Source: Bacillus sp. FJAT-27264 (GTDB lineage Bacteria > Bacillota > Bacilli > Paenibacillales > Paenibacillaceae). From it: 64,000 bases of DNA. This document shows positions 8,802-19,346 of the stretch, in pieces. The DNA lies in contig NZ_MAQW01000029.1 in NCBI RefSeq assembly GCF_001682855.1, positions 418,487 through 482,486 on the forward strand, written 5' to 3'. How positions within the stretch are numbered: position 1 is the stretch's first letter; the number at the start of each line of letters is the position of its first letter. The position numbers and the translations under genes are program-made. The notes under the pieces were generated by a model, which was not told the DNA's origin, did not search any database, and was given only the letters and a program-made list of their open reading frames with translations.

Positions 8802-11800
8802 CTATTTCAATCGATATAACCGGTAAATCAGGGCTGCAGCTTCTGCCTTGCTAGCAGTCTGATCAGGACGGAAGGTCTTATCCTCGAACCCTCCGAACAG
8901 CTGTGTACTCTTGGTAAGAGCAACACTATCCGCTGCCCATTTGGATATCTTGGCCCCATCCGTAAAGGCCCCGTTTACCACTTCCGGCTGAGCAACGGCC
9001 TTCACTCCGTTGTAAGTCTTCAGCGCACGGGCCAGCATCGTCGCCATTTCCTGACGGGTAATGCTTGCTTCTGGATCAAAGTCAGCCGTTGATTTTCCGC
9101 TGATGATCCCTGCAGCATAAACGGCCGCCAGTTCGTTGTAATGGTCGTTATTCGGAGCGATGTCTTTGAACGGCAAGGTAATCCCCTTACTCTCCAAACC
9201 ATAAGCTCTTGCGATCCAGCTAGCAAATTCTATACGTGTTACCTGATTGGATGGATGGAACTCTCCAGCCTGGTCTACGATGCCCTTGGTCAGCAAGTCA
9301 TGGATCTCTTTCACTGCCCAATGGGTCGCTGGCACATCTGTGAAGGAAACTGCCTTGCCCAGCATAACGGTATACCGGCTAAAATGTCCCCGCAATGTGC
9401 TTACCGTTTGTGTTACCGGATCATATTTACCCCCAACCGCTTCCCACGTCAGTCTCTTATCATTCAAGACATACAAGGTCAGCTTCTCCAGATCAGCTCC
9501 TGAGTATTTCGCCGGATCTATAGAAGATACATCGAAGGTAACCTTCATCGGTTTGGCAAACGCCTCTACCGTCTTGCCTCCAATTGAGGCACTGAACTCC
9601 ATCACAGGAATCTTAGCCAATGGCTCTGCCTGATTTGGTTTATTCACTATAGCGTTCTGTACAACTTCTGCCGCTAAAGTGATGTTTTGTCCGGCTTCTA
9701 CAGCCCCGAAGGTGTCTGGAGCAATGCTAAATGCAGTATGATCCATCTGGAGCTTCAATCCGTCGATACCGTTCTCTTTTACCAAGGTTAATACTTCTGC
9801 TGGTAAAGTGATGTTCAACTTATGCAGACCTTCGCCCATCGGTGGTACTTTGACTGTCAGAGACAGTTTAAGCTCCTGAGCCGACCCTGCACCCAGTTTA
9901 GTATTAAGCTCACCAGTAACGGTAGCCAGCGCCTGCTTCGCAGAGGCAATTTGCTTGTTGATCAAGTCTTTGTTCAATTGGGAAGTAACTGTACTTCCCG
10001 TAACCGATACATTTTCCTTAGCAATCGTCACTTCTCCGGCTTTATTCAATGCCGCTTGACTGGAAGAGATGACACCGTTCTTCAACTGCAGAATTTCTTC
10101 TGCAGGAACACCGCTAGCATTTTTCAGAACAGCCGCCGCATTCTGGATCAGCGTCTGTGCGAAGCTCACAGCCTTGTCTGCAGTATCTAATTTGTTCAGC
10201 AGGTAAGGTGCACTGCCTACCAATTCGCTAACCGCAGTAACGATTTTTTGTTTCGCTGCGGCATCTTGTATCGATCCGAGTAATTGAGCCGTACTCTCCA
10301 GTGCCTGTGAGAGACTCTTACCGTTCTGCTCAGCTTCCTCAGAGGTTGCGGCTGCCTTAAGAGATTCCGCAATACTTGCCAATGCGCTTTGGGCTGCTGA
10401 AGCCCGCTCTGCTGCAGTACCTCTTCCGTCCTTAAGCAGTTCCTGAAGCTTGGCATTTTGTTTAGCTACACTGTCGTTAACAGTTACTGGAGGAGAAACA
10501 GGGACTGTGCCTGGATTGCCTCCTCCTCCGGCTGGTCCTGGACCTGGATTTGTTCCTGGACCTGGGTTAGTTCCCGGACCTGGATTTGTCCCTGGGCCGG
10601 GGTTAGTTCCTGGACCCGATCCGTTTCCTCCGCCGTTGCCCGGGTTATTCCCTCCCGGATCAATCACCGTTCCGCCGCTGGACTCCAGCTCAAATGTTTT
10701 ATTCAAAGTATAGGTCTGCCCATCCATTGTCATCTGGGCTTTAAGTACGTAAATCCCGGAAGGGAGAACTTGAAAAGAATCATTCGTTTTCTGAATGGCG
10801 CTAACGTATAGCGGATAATAGTTATCTTCGTTTGATTTGTATACTGTTTTTCCTGCTACATCCTGAATTTCATACGATGTAGCGGTCGGATACACGTAAC
10901 TGTAACTCGACCACGAAGCACCACTGGATACGAGAATCATTGGTTTTTTAATTAGCTCAATACGATTCCCTGCTGTATCCACCAACCCAACATTGAACCA
11001 GCTCCCTCCGGCAGGGAGAATCAACTTCCCATCTTTGAGATTGAAAATATCCAAACCACTTATTGCTTGTAGCCCAAGTTGCGTAGTAGTGCCGGCTTTT
11101 AAGGTGCCTGCTGCAAAGTGAATATCATACTGATATTCCCGATTACCGACAGATTGATCCAGCCGCACTGCAACTTCTCCGGGGGTTAGTTGGACTTGGT
11201 TAACCCCATTAGCGTAACCAATCATTTTAGCCCCAGCCTGTGTAGTATATTCTACTGCATACACAGAACCCGATTCCGGTGCGATTAAAGTAGCCAATGT
11301 GGAAGGAGAATCATCAAACACAAGTGTATTATCTCCTGCTCCAATGACGACATCATCGCGATAAATAAACGTGCCTGCTTGTGGATGAGCCAATACACTG
11401 TAAGTACCCTCTGTAGCATAGAAGTAATTCTCTTCCTGAGGATTACGATTAACCACATAAGGAACGGAATCGGCCCCAGTCAGATTTTTGCGGACAAGGG
11501 ATAAATCATACATAAACTGACTCAATTTCACCTTACTTACCTGTTGAAGAGACTGTCTGGCATCGAGCACTAGAGAGTACTCTTTACCTGGCTCGGTGCG
11601 TACCGAACCATACATATAGTATCCATACTTGGATTGAACGCCCATATGACTGCGATTGTAGCGTATAAAGTCAACATCTACTACTGCAGGCGATGGCGTA
11701 ACAAAGAATGCCTGCTGATTGCCTACATCGATGTACTCACCTTGTGTAATGAAGGAACCATCTTCCTGTTTGATACTAGCCTTAATATAGGCACTGTCCA

Positions 11801-14123
11801 GCGGAACGCCTCCCTCATAGCCATCTGCTTCTGGTTTGTCCAGCCCTTGCACACGAACTAACGCTTGAGTTTGGGGATCAAGGACAGTCAGAGAGATCGT
11901 CTTAAATAGATATCCCTCTTTCTTAAAACCAAACTGAGTGAAATAACCAACATTCCCTTCAGGGAGCATCAACTGCCCTTGATTGTCCGTTATGCCGATC
12001 AACTCGCCATATCGTCTAATCTCAACTCCGGCCAGCACTGGGCCTTGGGCTCCCGTTACATGTTGACGTACTGTAGCTGTCATATTCTCTGCCTGATCTT
12101 TAGTCAAGTATGGCTTGTTCACCAAATCAACTAAGCTTCCATCTTTACCTCTGATCTCAATGTCAAATTCTTGCTTCGGTGCGACCTTCAGCGCCGTCTC
12201 ATGGAGCATCTGTCCATAAACATAATCTCCATTAGAGTAGTAATACGGGAAGACCTGGATCTTATACGATCCTGATTTGACCGGCCTCCACTGGCGCTTA
12301 TCCACACGATAGGGTAACCCGTCTTTTTCTTCCATCCACCAGTTCATTGAGTTATCCTCAATCACCGTTCCGGCTTCATCCACAATGCGAACTCTGTAAT
12401 TGTGACTCATATCGAGACTATTGTTATATTCGTCCGTCATGACTAATTGGTATTCAATGGTATCCCCTAACACAATCTCGCTGCGGGTCTCCGTCTCATC
12501 ATAATAGCCTGACCCGAACACGTTCGTAACGATATTCGTAGCATAAGTGCTTCCAGCTTTAAATGTATATTTACTATCCGTTGGCTTGAAAAAAGATGCC
12601 ATTACCACTTGATCTACGCCGAATGGATTATTATTAGGAATACTTGTCGTAGCATTCGCTGTCAGCCTATGAATGGTCTCGCCTTTTTGCACATAAAAGC
12701 TCGTTCCTTGCGCAGGAACATACGCACTGATCCGATTTACATTATTTTTATCGTTCAGATACGTTAAATCAACCTTTCCTACACCTTGCGGATACAAAGA
12801 CGGGATCTGCAAGGACAATGTGCTGTAGTCTGCAGACACGGCAGCGACATGCAGTACAGTCTCCGGTTCTGTAGGTCTGACCTGAGTACGAATAATGATT
12901 TTATCCTTCCCGCCTGGAAGACTGGCGAGTGCCGTAATGTCATACTCTTTATTTTTCGGGACATATAATCCAGCTGTCTTCATTTCGGAAGCGCCGGAGG
13001 ATTTGTTGATCTGCTTATATTGATCGTTAAAAATAATAGAATAGGATTCCACCGTCAACGGTTGTCCATTCCAGGTATAATCAAAGCTCAATCGGCTGTG
13101 TTCACTTGCATCCTGTATAATTTCCTTATGGGTACCAGACTCAGCAGATTCCAGTACAGATCGGCTAGTCTGGAACAACACCGTTTGATTACGAATCTGC
13201 CAGATATAAGAATTATAGTTATCATAAGCAGCACCTGTTTTTAAAATAAGAACGTCATAACCTGGAACAGCGATCTTCTCGTAATCACCATATTGCACTC
13301 CGCTAGAGTTGGTCGATGACTGTGCCAGTTTGCCTTGCTCATCAAGGTAACGTATCGCTACAGTATGCGTGCCTGCTGGCTGACGGTCTGTAACATATAA
13401 TGGCGCAGCCTCATAATGTTCTGTGCCTTGATTAATTAATACAAATAGAACAGGTCTGCTTGTATTAAACTGGGAGTTATTCAGTTCTACCTGACCATTC
13501 GCATCGGTGAGCATGGATCGATAATCTGTATAATAACTATCTACTACAATCCTATTATTGGTTAGTGGAACGCCATCACTCGTAACTGTAAGTCTAAGCT
13601 TCTTGTCGTCGCTGCGAATTTCCCCTGCGGAAGCAGCTACATATGTATTGGAATCCTTGGGCATCCGCTCTACAGTCAAATTGATTTTGGTTGTAGCCGG
13701 AACACGAATGGTTTGCGGATCGGTCGTCATCAAGCCATTCTTGCCCATATATTGAGCCTGAAGAGCATACGTCTCTCCAACCTTCAATCCCTCAAAAGCA
13801 AGATTAGTGAATCCGTAAGAATATACCTCGCCCATTACTGTACGCTGTTTAGAATCCTCTGTGCGCTTCACTTGGCTGCCAACTTTAAGCCCATCTTTAA
13901 ACAAAGCAAACTCTATGTCCTGAAGTGTAGGAACATCTGTATAGGTCACATCCAGAACACTATTAACCGCGATCTTCTGTGTACCACCCGAAGCCTTGTC
14001 CGAAGCAATCACATCTACCTTTAATGGAGCAGCCGAAACCTCAAGCACACTCAGTAAAGATAATATCAACACCAATACTACTGAAACCATTCTCCTAAAA
14101 CGCTCAAACCCTCTCCAGCGCAT
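8802..14123 (-). CDS. Large S-layer-homology surface protein (1773 residues)
   Basis: Secreted cell-surface protein. It has an N-terminal signal peptide (MVSVVLVLILSLLSVLEVSA). A very long region of probable repeated beta-sandwich modules follows (about 40-1150). Next comes a Gly/Pro/Asn linker with repeated GTNPGP units (about 1150-1190), a helical then beta region, and three SLH domains at about 1585-1773 (for example FTDVPATHWAVKEI and FRPDQTASKAEAAALIY). SLH domains bind pyruvylated secondary wall polymer. AGGAG lies about nine bases before the start. No catalytic motif was recognised, so an adhesive, structural or carbohydrate-handling role is possible. The gene is monocistronic and ends at the shared terminator. 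Confidence 0.9.
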   Translation of the reverse strand: MRWRGFERFRRMVSVVLVLILSLLSVLEVSAAPLKVDVIASDKASGGTQKIAVNSVLDVTYTDVPTLQDIEFALFKDGLKVGSQVKRTEDSKQRTVMGEVYSYGFTNLAFEGLKVGETYALQAQYMGKNGLMTTDPQTIRVPATTKINLTVERMPKDSNTYVAASAGEIRSDDKKLRLTVTSDGVPLTNNRIVVDSYYTDYRSMLTDANGQVELNNSQFNTSRPVLFVLINQGTEHYEAAPLYVTDRQPAGTHTVAIRYLDEQGKLAQSSTNSSGVQYGDYEKIAVPGYDVLILKTGAAYDNYNSYIWQIRNQTVLFQTSRSVLESAESGTHKEIIQDASEHSRLSFDYTWNGQPLTVESYSIIFNDQYKQINKSSGASEMKTAGLYVPKNKEYDITALASLPGGKDKIIIRTQVRPTEPETVLHVAAVSADYSTLSLQIPSLYPQGVGKVDLTYLNDKNNVNRISAYVPAQGTSFYVQKGETIHRLTANATTSIPNNNPFGVDQVVMASFFKPTDSKYTFKAGSTYATNIVTNVFGSGYYDETETRSEIVLGDTIEYQLVMTDEYNNSLDMSHNYRVRIVDEAGTVIEDNSMNWWMEEKDGLPYRVDKRQWRPVKSGSYKIQVFPYYYSNGDYVYGQMLHETALKVAPKQEFDIEIRGKDGSLVDLVNKPYLTKDQAENMTATVRQHVTGAQGPVLAGVEIRRYGELIGITDNQGQLMLPEGNVGYFTQFGFKKEGYLFKTISLTVLDPQTQALVRVQGLDKPEADGYEGGVPLDSAYIKASIKQEDGSFITQGEYIDVGNQQAFFVTPSPAVVDVDFIRYNRSHMGVQSKYGYYMYGSVRTEPGKEYSLVLDARQSLQQVSKVKLSQFMYDLSLVRKNLTGADSVPYVVNRNPQEENYFYATEGTYSVLAHPQAGTFIYRDDVVIGAGDNTLVFDDSPSTLATLIAPESGSVYAVEYTTQAGAKMIGYANGVNQVQLTPGEVAVRLDQSVGNREYQYDIHFAAGTLKAGTTTQLGLQAISGLDIFNLKDGKLILPAGGSWFNVGLVDTAGNRIELIKKPMILVSSGASWSSYSYVYPTATSYEIQDVAGKTVYKSNEDNYYPLYVSAIQKTNDSFQVLPSGIYVLKAQMTMDGQTYTLNKTFELESSGGTVIDPGGNNPGNGGGNGSGPGTNPGPGTNPGPGTNPGPGTNPGPGPAGGGGNPGTVPVSPPVTVNDSVAKQNAKLQELLKDGRGTAAERASAAQSALASIAESLKAAATSEEAEQNGKSLSQALESTAQLLGSIQDAAAKQKIVTAVSELVGSAPYLLNKLDTADKAVSFAQTLIQNAAAVLKNASGVPAEEILQLKNGVISSSQAALNKAGEVTIAKENVSVTGSTVTSQLNKDLINKQIASAKQALATVTGELNTKLGAGSAQELKLSLTVKVPPMGEGLHKLNITLPAEVLTLVKENGIDGLKLQMDHTAFSIAPDTFGAVEAGQNITLAAEVVQNAIVNKPNQAEPLAKIPVMEFSASIGGKTVEAFAKPMKVTFDVSSIDPAKYSGADLEKLTLYVLNDKRLTWEAVGGKYDPVTQTVSTLRGHFSRYTVMLGKAVSFTDVPATHWAVKEIHDLLTKGIVDQAGEFHPSNQVTRIEFASWIARAYGLESKGITLPFKDIAPNNDHYNELAAVYAAGIISGKSTADFDPEASITRQEMATMLARALKTYNGVKAVAQPEVVNGAFTDGAKISKWAADSVALTKSTQLFGGFEDKTFRPDQTASKAEAAALIYRLYRLK

Positions 14124-14420
14124 TCTTTCATCTCCTACATTCTACGAATATTTCATAACTAATGAACTGAATAACTATATATAAAACAGGACTCCCTTCC
14201 TAAATATTCTATCAAAAGAACTAAATGCTTAATTCACCCTATATAATCCTTAGTATATTGTCAATATATACCTTAATAGTTTATGAAAAAAAGCCACTTT
14301 CTGCCGATTTACATTCCCCACCAATCTTTATATGCCAAGAGTAGGATATTCAATATCACTCACACATAGGATGTTCCATATAAGCAAAAAGCAAATCCTA
14401 ACCAAAGGTGAGTGTAACCC

Positions 14421-16172
14421 ATGAATAATATCCCAGTGTCATCGCAGCACATGCAGAGACCTAATTTTCTTGTGTTCCTAGTAGATGAGGAGCGTTATCC
14501 TCCTGTTTATGAGGGTCAAGAAATTCAAGAATGGCGTAAGCAGAATCTCGTCACCCAGGAGCTTCTCAAAGCTCATAGCCTTGAATTTCATAGGCATTAT
14601 ATCGGGAGCACCGCCTGCTGCCCCAGCCGAGCTACGTTATTCACAGGCCAATACCCATCCTTGCATGGAGTCAGCCAAACTGTTGGTATTGCCAAAGAAT
14701 CCTTTGACTCCGACATGTTCTGGTTGAACCGCAACACTGTACCGACGATGGGTCATTACTTCCGGGCTGCCGGATATCAGACTTACTATAAAGGAAAATG
14801 GCATATATCCAATGAGGATATCATTGCTCCCGGTACCCACAACAGTCTGCCCAGCTATGATCCATTAACCGGAGTTCCAGACCAAAGACGGACAGAGCTA
14901 TATCTGAATGCCAACCGCTTAGATGACTTCGGATTTTCCAGCTGGGTCGGCCCTGATCCTGTAGGCAAAAACCCCCGGAACTCTGCCTCCTCCGCAGCTG
15001 TTGGTTTAAGTGGTAGAGATGTGGTATACGCAGCGGAGACCGTTGAACTAATCAAAGCGCTAGACCAAAACTGCGGACCGGATCATAATGACTCTCCCTG
15101 GTTAATCGTTTCTTCCTTTGTGAATCCGCACGACATTGTGCTCTATGGAGATATTTCTGCAAGACTCCCTAATTTTAAATTTGAGGTCGCCGCCATACCG
15201 GACACCCCCCCACCTCCGACACTAAACGAACGGCTGAACACGAAGCCGCGCTGCCAAGCTAGCTATAGAGACCTGTACCCGAAGGCACTGCAACCCATTA
15301 GCGATGGTCCGTTCTACCGCCAGTTATATTATCAGCTGCAAAAAAATGCCGACCGCCAAATGTTCAAAGTATTCAAAGCGCTGACTCACTCTTCTTTTTA
15401 CGACAATACCATTGTTATATTCACATCAGATCATGGTGATCTGCTGGGGTCTCACGGTAATCTTCATCAAAAATGGTACAGTGCCTATGAAGAATTTCTT
15501 CATGTTCCTTTTCTTATTCATAACAAACATCTATTCCCAGAGCACAAAAATATCCATACTCTGACCAGTCATTTAGACCTTCTGCCAACTATGCTAGGAT
15601 TAGCAAATGTGAACCTGACTGACATTCAGAGAGATCTACAGAACAAGTTTAGCGAAGCCCAACCTTTAGTCGGCCGCAATCTCACTCCTCAGATTTTAGA
15701 AAATCACCCTATCGCTCCTGCTGATGAGACGCTTTATTTCATGACCGACGATGATGTCACACGTGGACAGCATCAGGTCAATCTATTAGGCCAACCATAT
15801 GCATCAGTTGTACAGCCTAACCATATCGAGACCGTAATCACACCCCTGTATAAGGGGAATCAACGGCATATCTGGAAGTTCTCACGCTATTTTGATAATA
15901 GTCAATTCTGGAGTCAGCCGGGAGTTCAGGACGTCACTGTACAACCCGGTGAAGACAGCAACTCCGAACAATGGGTTATCTCAACCAAAACTGAGCCGGT
16001 TCCTGATGAATATGAATTATACAATCTAACGGAAGATCCTCTGGAAGTAAACAATCTCGCCCATCCCACACTTACCACACCACAAACTAAAGAGGTTCAG
16101 AAAATCATGATGACTCTATTAGAAGAACAGCGTAAAAGAAAACGCCTCTCCCCTTCCCAGCCTACGATATGA
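14421..16172 (+). CDS. Sulfatase-family hydrolase
   Basis: Alkaline-phosphatase-superfamily enzyme of 583 residues. The sulfatase signature C-x-P-S-R is present as Cys66-Cys-Pro-Ser-Arg70. In active sulfatases Cys66 is converted to formylglycine. Asp22 begins the first metal-binding segment (FLVDEER) and FTSDHGDLLGSHG is the second. The C-terminus has the usual ELYNLTEDPLEVNNLAH motif. There is no signal peptide, so a cytoplasmic location is likely. AAAGGTGAG precedes the ATG. A hairpin terminator follows. Substrate unknown: choline sulfate, aryl sulfate and phosphonate-ester hydrolases share this fold. No maturation enzyme gene is seen in the window. Confidence 0.9.
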   Translation: MNNIPVSSQHMQRPNFLVFLVDEERYPPVYEGQEIQEWRKQNLVTQELLKAHSLEFHRHYIGSTACCPSRATLFTGQYPSLHGVSQTVGIAKESFDSDMFWLNRNTVPTMGHYFRAAGYQTYYKGKWHISNEDIIAPGTHNSLPSYDPLTGVPDQRRTELYLNANRLDDFGFSSWVGPDPVGKNPRNSASSAAVGLSGRDVVYAAETVELIKALDQNCGPDHNDSPWLIVSSFVNPHDIVLYGDISARLPNFKFEVAAIPDTPPPPTLNERLNTKPRCQASYRDLYPKALQPISDGPFYRQLYYQLQKNADRQMFKVFKALTHSSFYDNTIVIFTSDHGDLLGSHGNLHQKWYSAYEEFLHVPFLIHNKHLFPEHKNIHTLTSHLDLLPTMLGLANVNLTDIQRDLQNKFSEAQPLVGRNLTPQILENHPIAPADETLYFMTDDDVTRGQHQVNLLGQPYASVVQPNHIETVITPLYKGNQRHIWKFSRYFDNSQFWSQPGVQDVTVQPGEDSNSEQWVISTKTEPVPDEYELYNLTEDPLEVNNLAHPTLTTPQTKEVQKIMMTLLEEQRKRKRLSPSQPTI

Positions 16173-16215
16173 ATCAAGGCTATGAACTTTGTCAGAGGCG
16201 ATTTATAGAGATAGC

Positions 16216-16243
16216 AAAGCGACCCATTTGGGCCGCTTTTTTT
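16216..16243 (+). terminator. Terminator after the sulfatase gene
   Basis: Stem AAAGCGACCC / GGGCCGCTTT (one A-C mismatch) with a four-base loop and a run of seven T, 44 bases past the stop codon. Confidence 0.75.
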
Positions 16244-16359
16244 GTTAATCAATAACTTTATAAACATTTTCGTTTACAAAGTCTCTCCTATGAAGTATTT
16301 TATAAACAACTTTCCAAATGGATAAGTGCAGTAGATTATTGTTTGATTCAGGAGGGCAT

Positions 16360-17079
16360 ATGAGAAATTTTATAATTTTTGGAGCGAGTCAAGGTTTGGG
16401 AGATGCCTTTGTAAAAGGCCTTCCAGAGAACGGTGACCGTGTCTGGATCGTCTCCAGAACCCGCCCGCCAAGCGTAGACTTGAACGACGGTATTACGCGT
16501 TATTGGATTGAGACTGATTTATCCTTACCTTCTTCAGCTGAGAAGATCGCTTCTGAGATAGCAGGAGAGCCACTCGATGTATTGATCTACAATGTGGGAC
16601 TTTGGGAAAAAGAAGGCTTTACAGAGCAGTACAATTTTGAGCAAGATGATCCTGCGGAGATCATTAAGATGATTCAGGTCAATCTATCCTCACCCATTAC
16701 TTGCATTCAGAAGCTGCTACCCAACCTGAAGCAATCAGATAACGGCAAAATCATCCTCATCGGTTCCACCGCTGGACTCGATCATACGAATAATGACCAA
16801 GTGACTTTTGTGGCGTCCAAGTTCGGATTACGGGGAATTGGCAGTGCTTTACGTGAACATACCAGAAAATACGGTATCCCCGTCACCTGTATCAATCCGG
16901 GAGAAATTGCCGCAGAAATTCCTTACGAGGAAGGTGCGGACAAAGCGATTGCATTGTATGATGGCGCCAGAATTCCAGTCCAAGATATCGTTTCGCTCGT
17001 AAAATGTGTGATCACGCTATCTAAAGTGTCATGTGTGAAAGAGATTCATATGCCTGCCATGCTGGACACGAATGCGTGA
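16360..17079 (+). CDS. SDR-family protein with catalytic tyrosine replaced
   Basis: Rossmann-fold short-chain dehydrogenase/reductase relative of 239 residues. AGGAGG is five bases before the ATG at 16360, which beats the longer open frame. The nucleotide-binding loop GASQGLG is at residues 8-14. The structural NNAG motif reads YNVG. Ser136 of the usual triad is present (IGSTAG), but the Y-x-x-x-K position reads Phe150-V-A-S-Lys154: the codon is TTT, so the catalytic Tyr is absent. It may be an inactive or altered SDR. It is convergent with the peptide-transport operon and shares its terminator. Substrate unknown. Confidence 0.85.
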   Translation: MRNFIIFGASQGLGDAFVKGLPENGDRVWIVSRTRPPSVDLNDGITRYWIETDLSLPSSAEKIASEIAGEPLDVLIYNVGLWEKEGFTEQYNFEQDDPAEIIKMIQVNLSSPITCIQKLLPNLKQSDNGKIILIGSTAGLDHTNNDQVTFVASKFGLRGIGSALREHTRKYGIPVTCINPGEIAAEIPYEEGADKAIALYDGARIPVQDIVSLVKCVITLSKVSCVKEIHMPAMLDTNA

Positions 17080-17084
17080 TGCCC

Positions 17085-17124
17085 AAAAAGCCCCTTGGAG
17101 ATTGAGATTTCCAAGGGGCTTTTT
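17085..17124. terminator. Bidirectional terminator between convergent genes
   Basis: Perfect 15-base stem, AAAAAGCCCCTTGGA with TCCAAGGGGCTTTTT, around a ten-base loop. It ends both the SDR gene and the long leftward operon. Confidence 0.9.
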
Positions 17125-17145
17125 CTGTATCTATTATTTATGAAC

Positions 17146-18285
17146 CTAAGTCACGGGCGCCTTAATAACAGACACAATACTTTTCTGTAAGTCTTTTGCG
17201 CTTGGTGACTGATACGGATCTGCGTTAAAAAGAATGGCATCAGCAATGAAGCCTTCTTGGATACGTCCCAAGCTATCACCATATCCCAGAATGTCGGCGG
17301 CGGACGACGTAGCTGCCTGCCATGCCTCCTCACGAGTTAGCCCACAGTCGATTAATACATCCAATTCATCGAGGTTGTGTCCGTGGAGTGCAGGTGTGGC
17401 ATAATCGGTACCAAAACCAATGCGTACGCCTGCTTTTTTGGCATAGCTGATCGCTTGTGGGTGAGCTGCGGCAGCACGTGCAGCTCGATCACGAATGACC
17501 TCAGGCAGGCCAAGTACACCGGAAGGATCTGCGGCAATCCGATAGATCGAAGCCGTAGGTACGAACGCTGTCTTAGACTGAGCAAGCCGATATGCTTGTG
17601 CCTCCGTCAAATACATTCCATGCTCAACAGACTCGACGCCTGCATCAATAGACCAGTCGACTGTCGGTCCGCCCCAGGTATGAACCAATACTTTGGCGCC
17701 CTGTGCATGGGCAGTACGCACAATATAAGCGAATTCTTCCTCCGAAAAAGCTGGGTTCAGCACTGTATCCGGCGCTGCTCCCAGTCCGCCCGTGGCCAGG
17801 ATCTTAATCCAGGTTGCCCCGGAACGGATAATATCACTTACCCGCTGCTCCAGATGCTTAATCCCCCGTGCATCTCCGGCACCCAGCATATCGCCACAGG
17901 TGTGTACGCTTAAAGGCTGATTATATTGCTGCGCAATATGCTTCACTACACTCGGCAGAAGCCCGCCTGCATCACGCGCTGTAGTCACCCCGGTACGGAG
18001 TGTCGCCTCAAAGGCTTGTGCTTGCAGCACCTCTACCTCTAAGGCATCACGCTTCAACTGGTCATCATGATCGAAATCCGTCCACGCCAAGTGCGTATGA
18101 AGATCAATTACACCAGGACTTATCCATAAATCGCTGCCTGAGCTATCATCGCCAGCAACAGGCGAACTAGATTCGACAATGGACGAGAAACGTCCGCCAC
18201 GTACCTTGATATCAAATCGTTTGCCCGGGGTACCTGCAATAAAAATATTATTAAAGGTCTGGTCCTGTTGGGTTACATTGCTCAT
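17146..18285 (-). CDS. Metal-dependent amidohydrolase (prolidase-like)
   Basis: Cytoplasmic amidohydrolase of 379 residues with the full binuclear-site signature: His63-x-His65 (DLHTHLAW), Lys161 (WIKILATGG, probably carboxylated), His202 (VHTWGG), His222 (VEHGM) and Asp294 (FGTDYA). These are hallmarks of the imidazolonepropionase/prolidase-like subfamily, which cleaves amide bonds of dipeptides or N-acyl amino acids. The chosen start overlaps the upstream stop as ATGA, with GGGAGA nine bases before. The frame also opens 15 bases earlier. It is the last gene of a seven-gene peptide-transport operon, which suggests hydrolysis of the imported compound. Confidence 0.88.
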   Translation of the reverse strand: MSNVTQQDQTFNNIFIAGTPGKRFDIKVRGGRFSSIVESSSPVAGDDSSGSDLWISPGVIDLHTHLAWTDFDHDDQLKRDALEVEVLQAQAFEATLRTGVTTARDAGGLLPSVVKHIAQQYNQPLSVHTCGDMLGAGDARGIKHLEQRVSDIIRSGATWIKILATGGLGAAPDTVLNPAFSEEEFAYIVRTAHAQGAKVLVHTWGGPTVDWSIDAGVESVEHGMYLTEAQAYRLAQSKTAFVPTASIYRIAADPSGVLGLPEVIRDRAARAAAAHPQAISYAKKAGVRIGFGTDYATPALHGHNLDELDVLIDCGLTREEAWQAATSSAADILGYGDSLGRIQEGFIADAILFNADPYQSPSAKDLQKSIVSVIKAPVT

Positions 18286-19346
18286 TTGGCATTCTCCCAA
18301 ATGGCCTTTTGGGCAGCAATGGCCTTGGAAGGGTCCTTTTGCACAAATCCTGCCAGCGTAACAAGTGCTTGTTCAACGCCCTGCTGACTGGCATTTGCAC
18401 CAAAATGATTAATGCGCCAGAGCTTATCATGCAGTTCTCCATCTCCAGGAGCCACAATTCCAATCGGCTTGTCAATATGGAGATTGCTACCTTCAGGAAC
18501 CCGCACCGTTGTGGTCAACGAGGAGTATCCATTGCTATTTCTTTGCCATGGTTCTAGCTCCAAAGCCTGGGCGCCAGCAATCATAGCCGCTGACGCTAAC
18601 TGATGGCGGTAGTTGACCGCTGCCAAGCCCTCTTGTTCAATAAGCTCTAGAGATACAATAAGATCTCTTGCTTCTAACGTGGGAATATTGGCTGGAACAC
18701 GCACGGGAGCCGTGCTATTATCAGGACGTTTAAGATCAAGCAACGATAGAATAGAATTGCGCGGTGCTCGTTCGTTGGACTCCAGGAACGCCCAGCCACG
18801 CTGGGAAACACCTACAGCACTGACCCCGTTGGGTCCAGCCAGCCCTTTTTGCGCACCAATCGCTACAAAATCAATGCTCCACTCGTCCATAAGCACCGGT
18901 TCAGCCCCGACGGCTGACACGGAATCGATCACGGTGATTAGGTTAGCTTGGCGCGCGATCTCCAGTATTTCTTTGGTCGGATTAGAACCCCCAGTGACCG
19001 CTTCTCCCTGAACAAAGGAAATAGCGCACGGTTTGTGGCGTTCAATCGCTGCGGCAACTTCAGCTACAGTGGCTACTTCGTCAAAAGGCACTTTAACCTC
19101 AATGACTTCTGCGCCGCCGCGCTCCAGCCATTTTCCGAAAATATCTCCATAGGGACCGGTCACAACGTTCAGAACCTTACGGCCGGGAGCAGAGATCCCT
19201 GCTGCGATGGCCTCAATACCCAAGATAGCCTCGCCCGGTATGATGACCGGAGCTTCTTGTGTGGATAGGAGTTTGGAGAGCAACCCTGTGAGCGTATCGA
19301 ACTCCGAGATCGTAAGTGGCGAATATCCTTTATGAACTTGATTCAT
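18282..19346 (-). CDS. Class V pyridoxal-phosphate aminotransferase
   Basis: Fold-type I PLP enzyme of 354 residues, related to serine-pyruvate/alanine-glyoxylate aminotransferases. Asp141 (VIDSVSAVGAEP) should pair with the pyridine nitrogen, and Lys167 (AIGAQKGLAGP) is the PLP Schiff-base lysine. Start and stop overlap its neighbours by ATGA on both sides, so translation is coupled within the peptide ABC operon. Together with the amidohydrolase it suggests catabolism of an imported amino-acid-containing amide: hydrolysis, then transamination. The substrate is inferred only in these general terms. Confidence 0.88.
   Translation of the reverse strand: MNQVHKGYSPLTISEFDTLTGLLSKLLSTQEAPVIIPGEAILGIEAIAAGISAPGRKVLNVVTGPYGDIFGKWLERGGAEVIEVKVPFDEVATVAEVAAAIERHKPCAISFVQGEAVTGGSNPTKEILEIARQANLITVIDSVSAVGAEPVLMDEWSIDFVAIGAQKGLAGPNGVSAVGVSQRGWAFLESNERAPRNSILSLLDLKRPDNSTAPVRVPANIPTLEARDLIVSLELIEQEGLAAVNYRHQLASAAMIAGAQALELEPWQRNSNGYSSLTTTVRVPEGSNLHIDKPIGIVAPGDGELHDKLWRINHFGANASQQGVEQALVTLAGFVQKDPSKAIAAQKAIWENAK

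Noticed and set aside
10450..10713. Plus-strand Pro/Gly repeat frame resembling a collagen-like protein
   Set aside because: Antisense to the Gly/Pro/Asn linker of the 1773-residue SLH protein.
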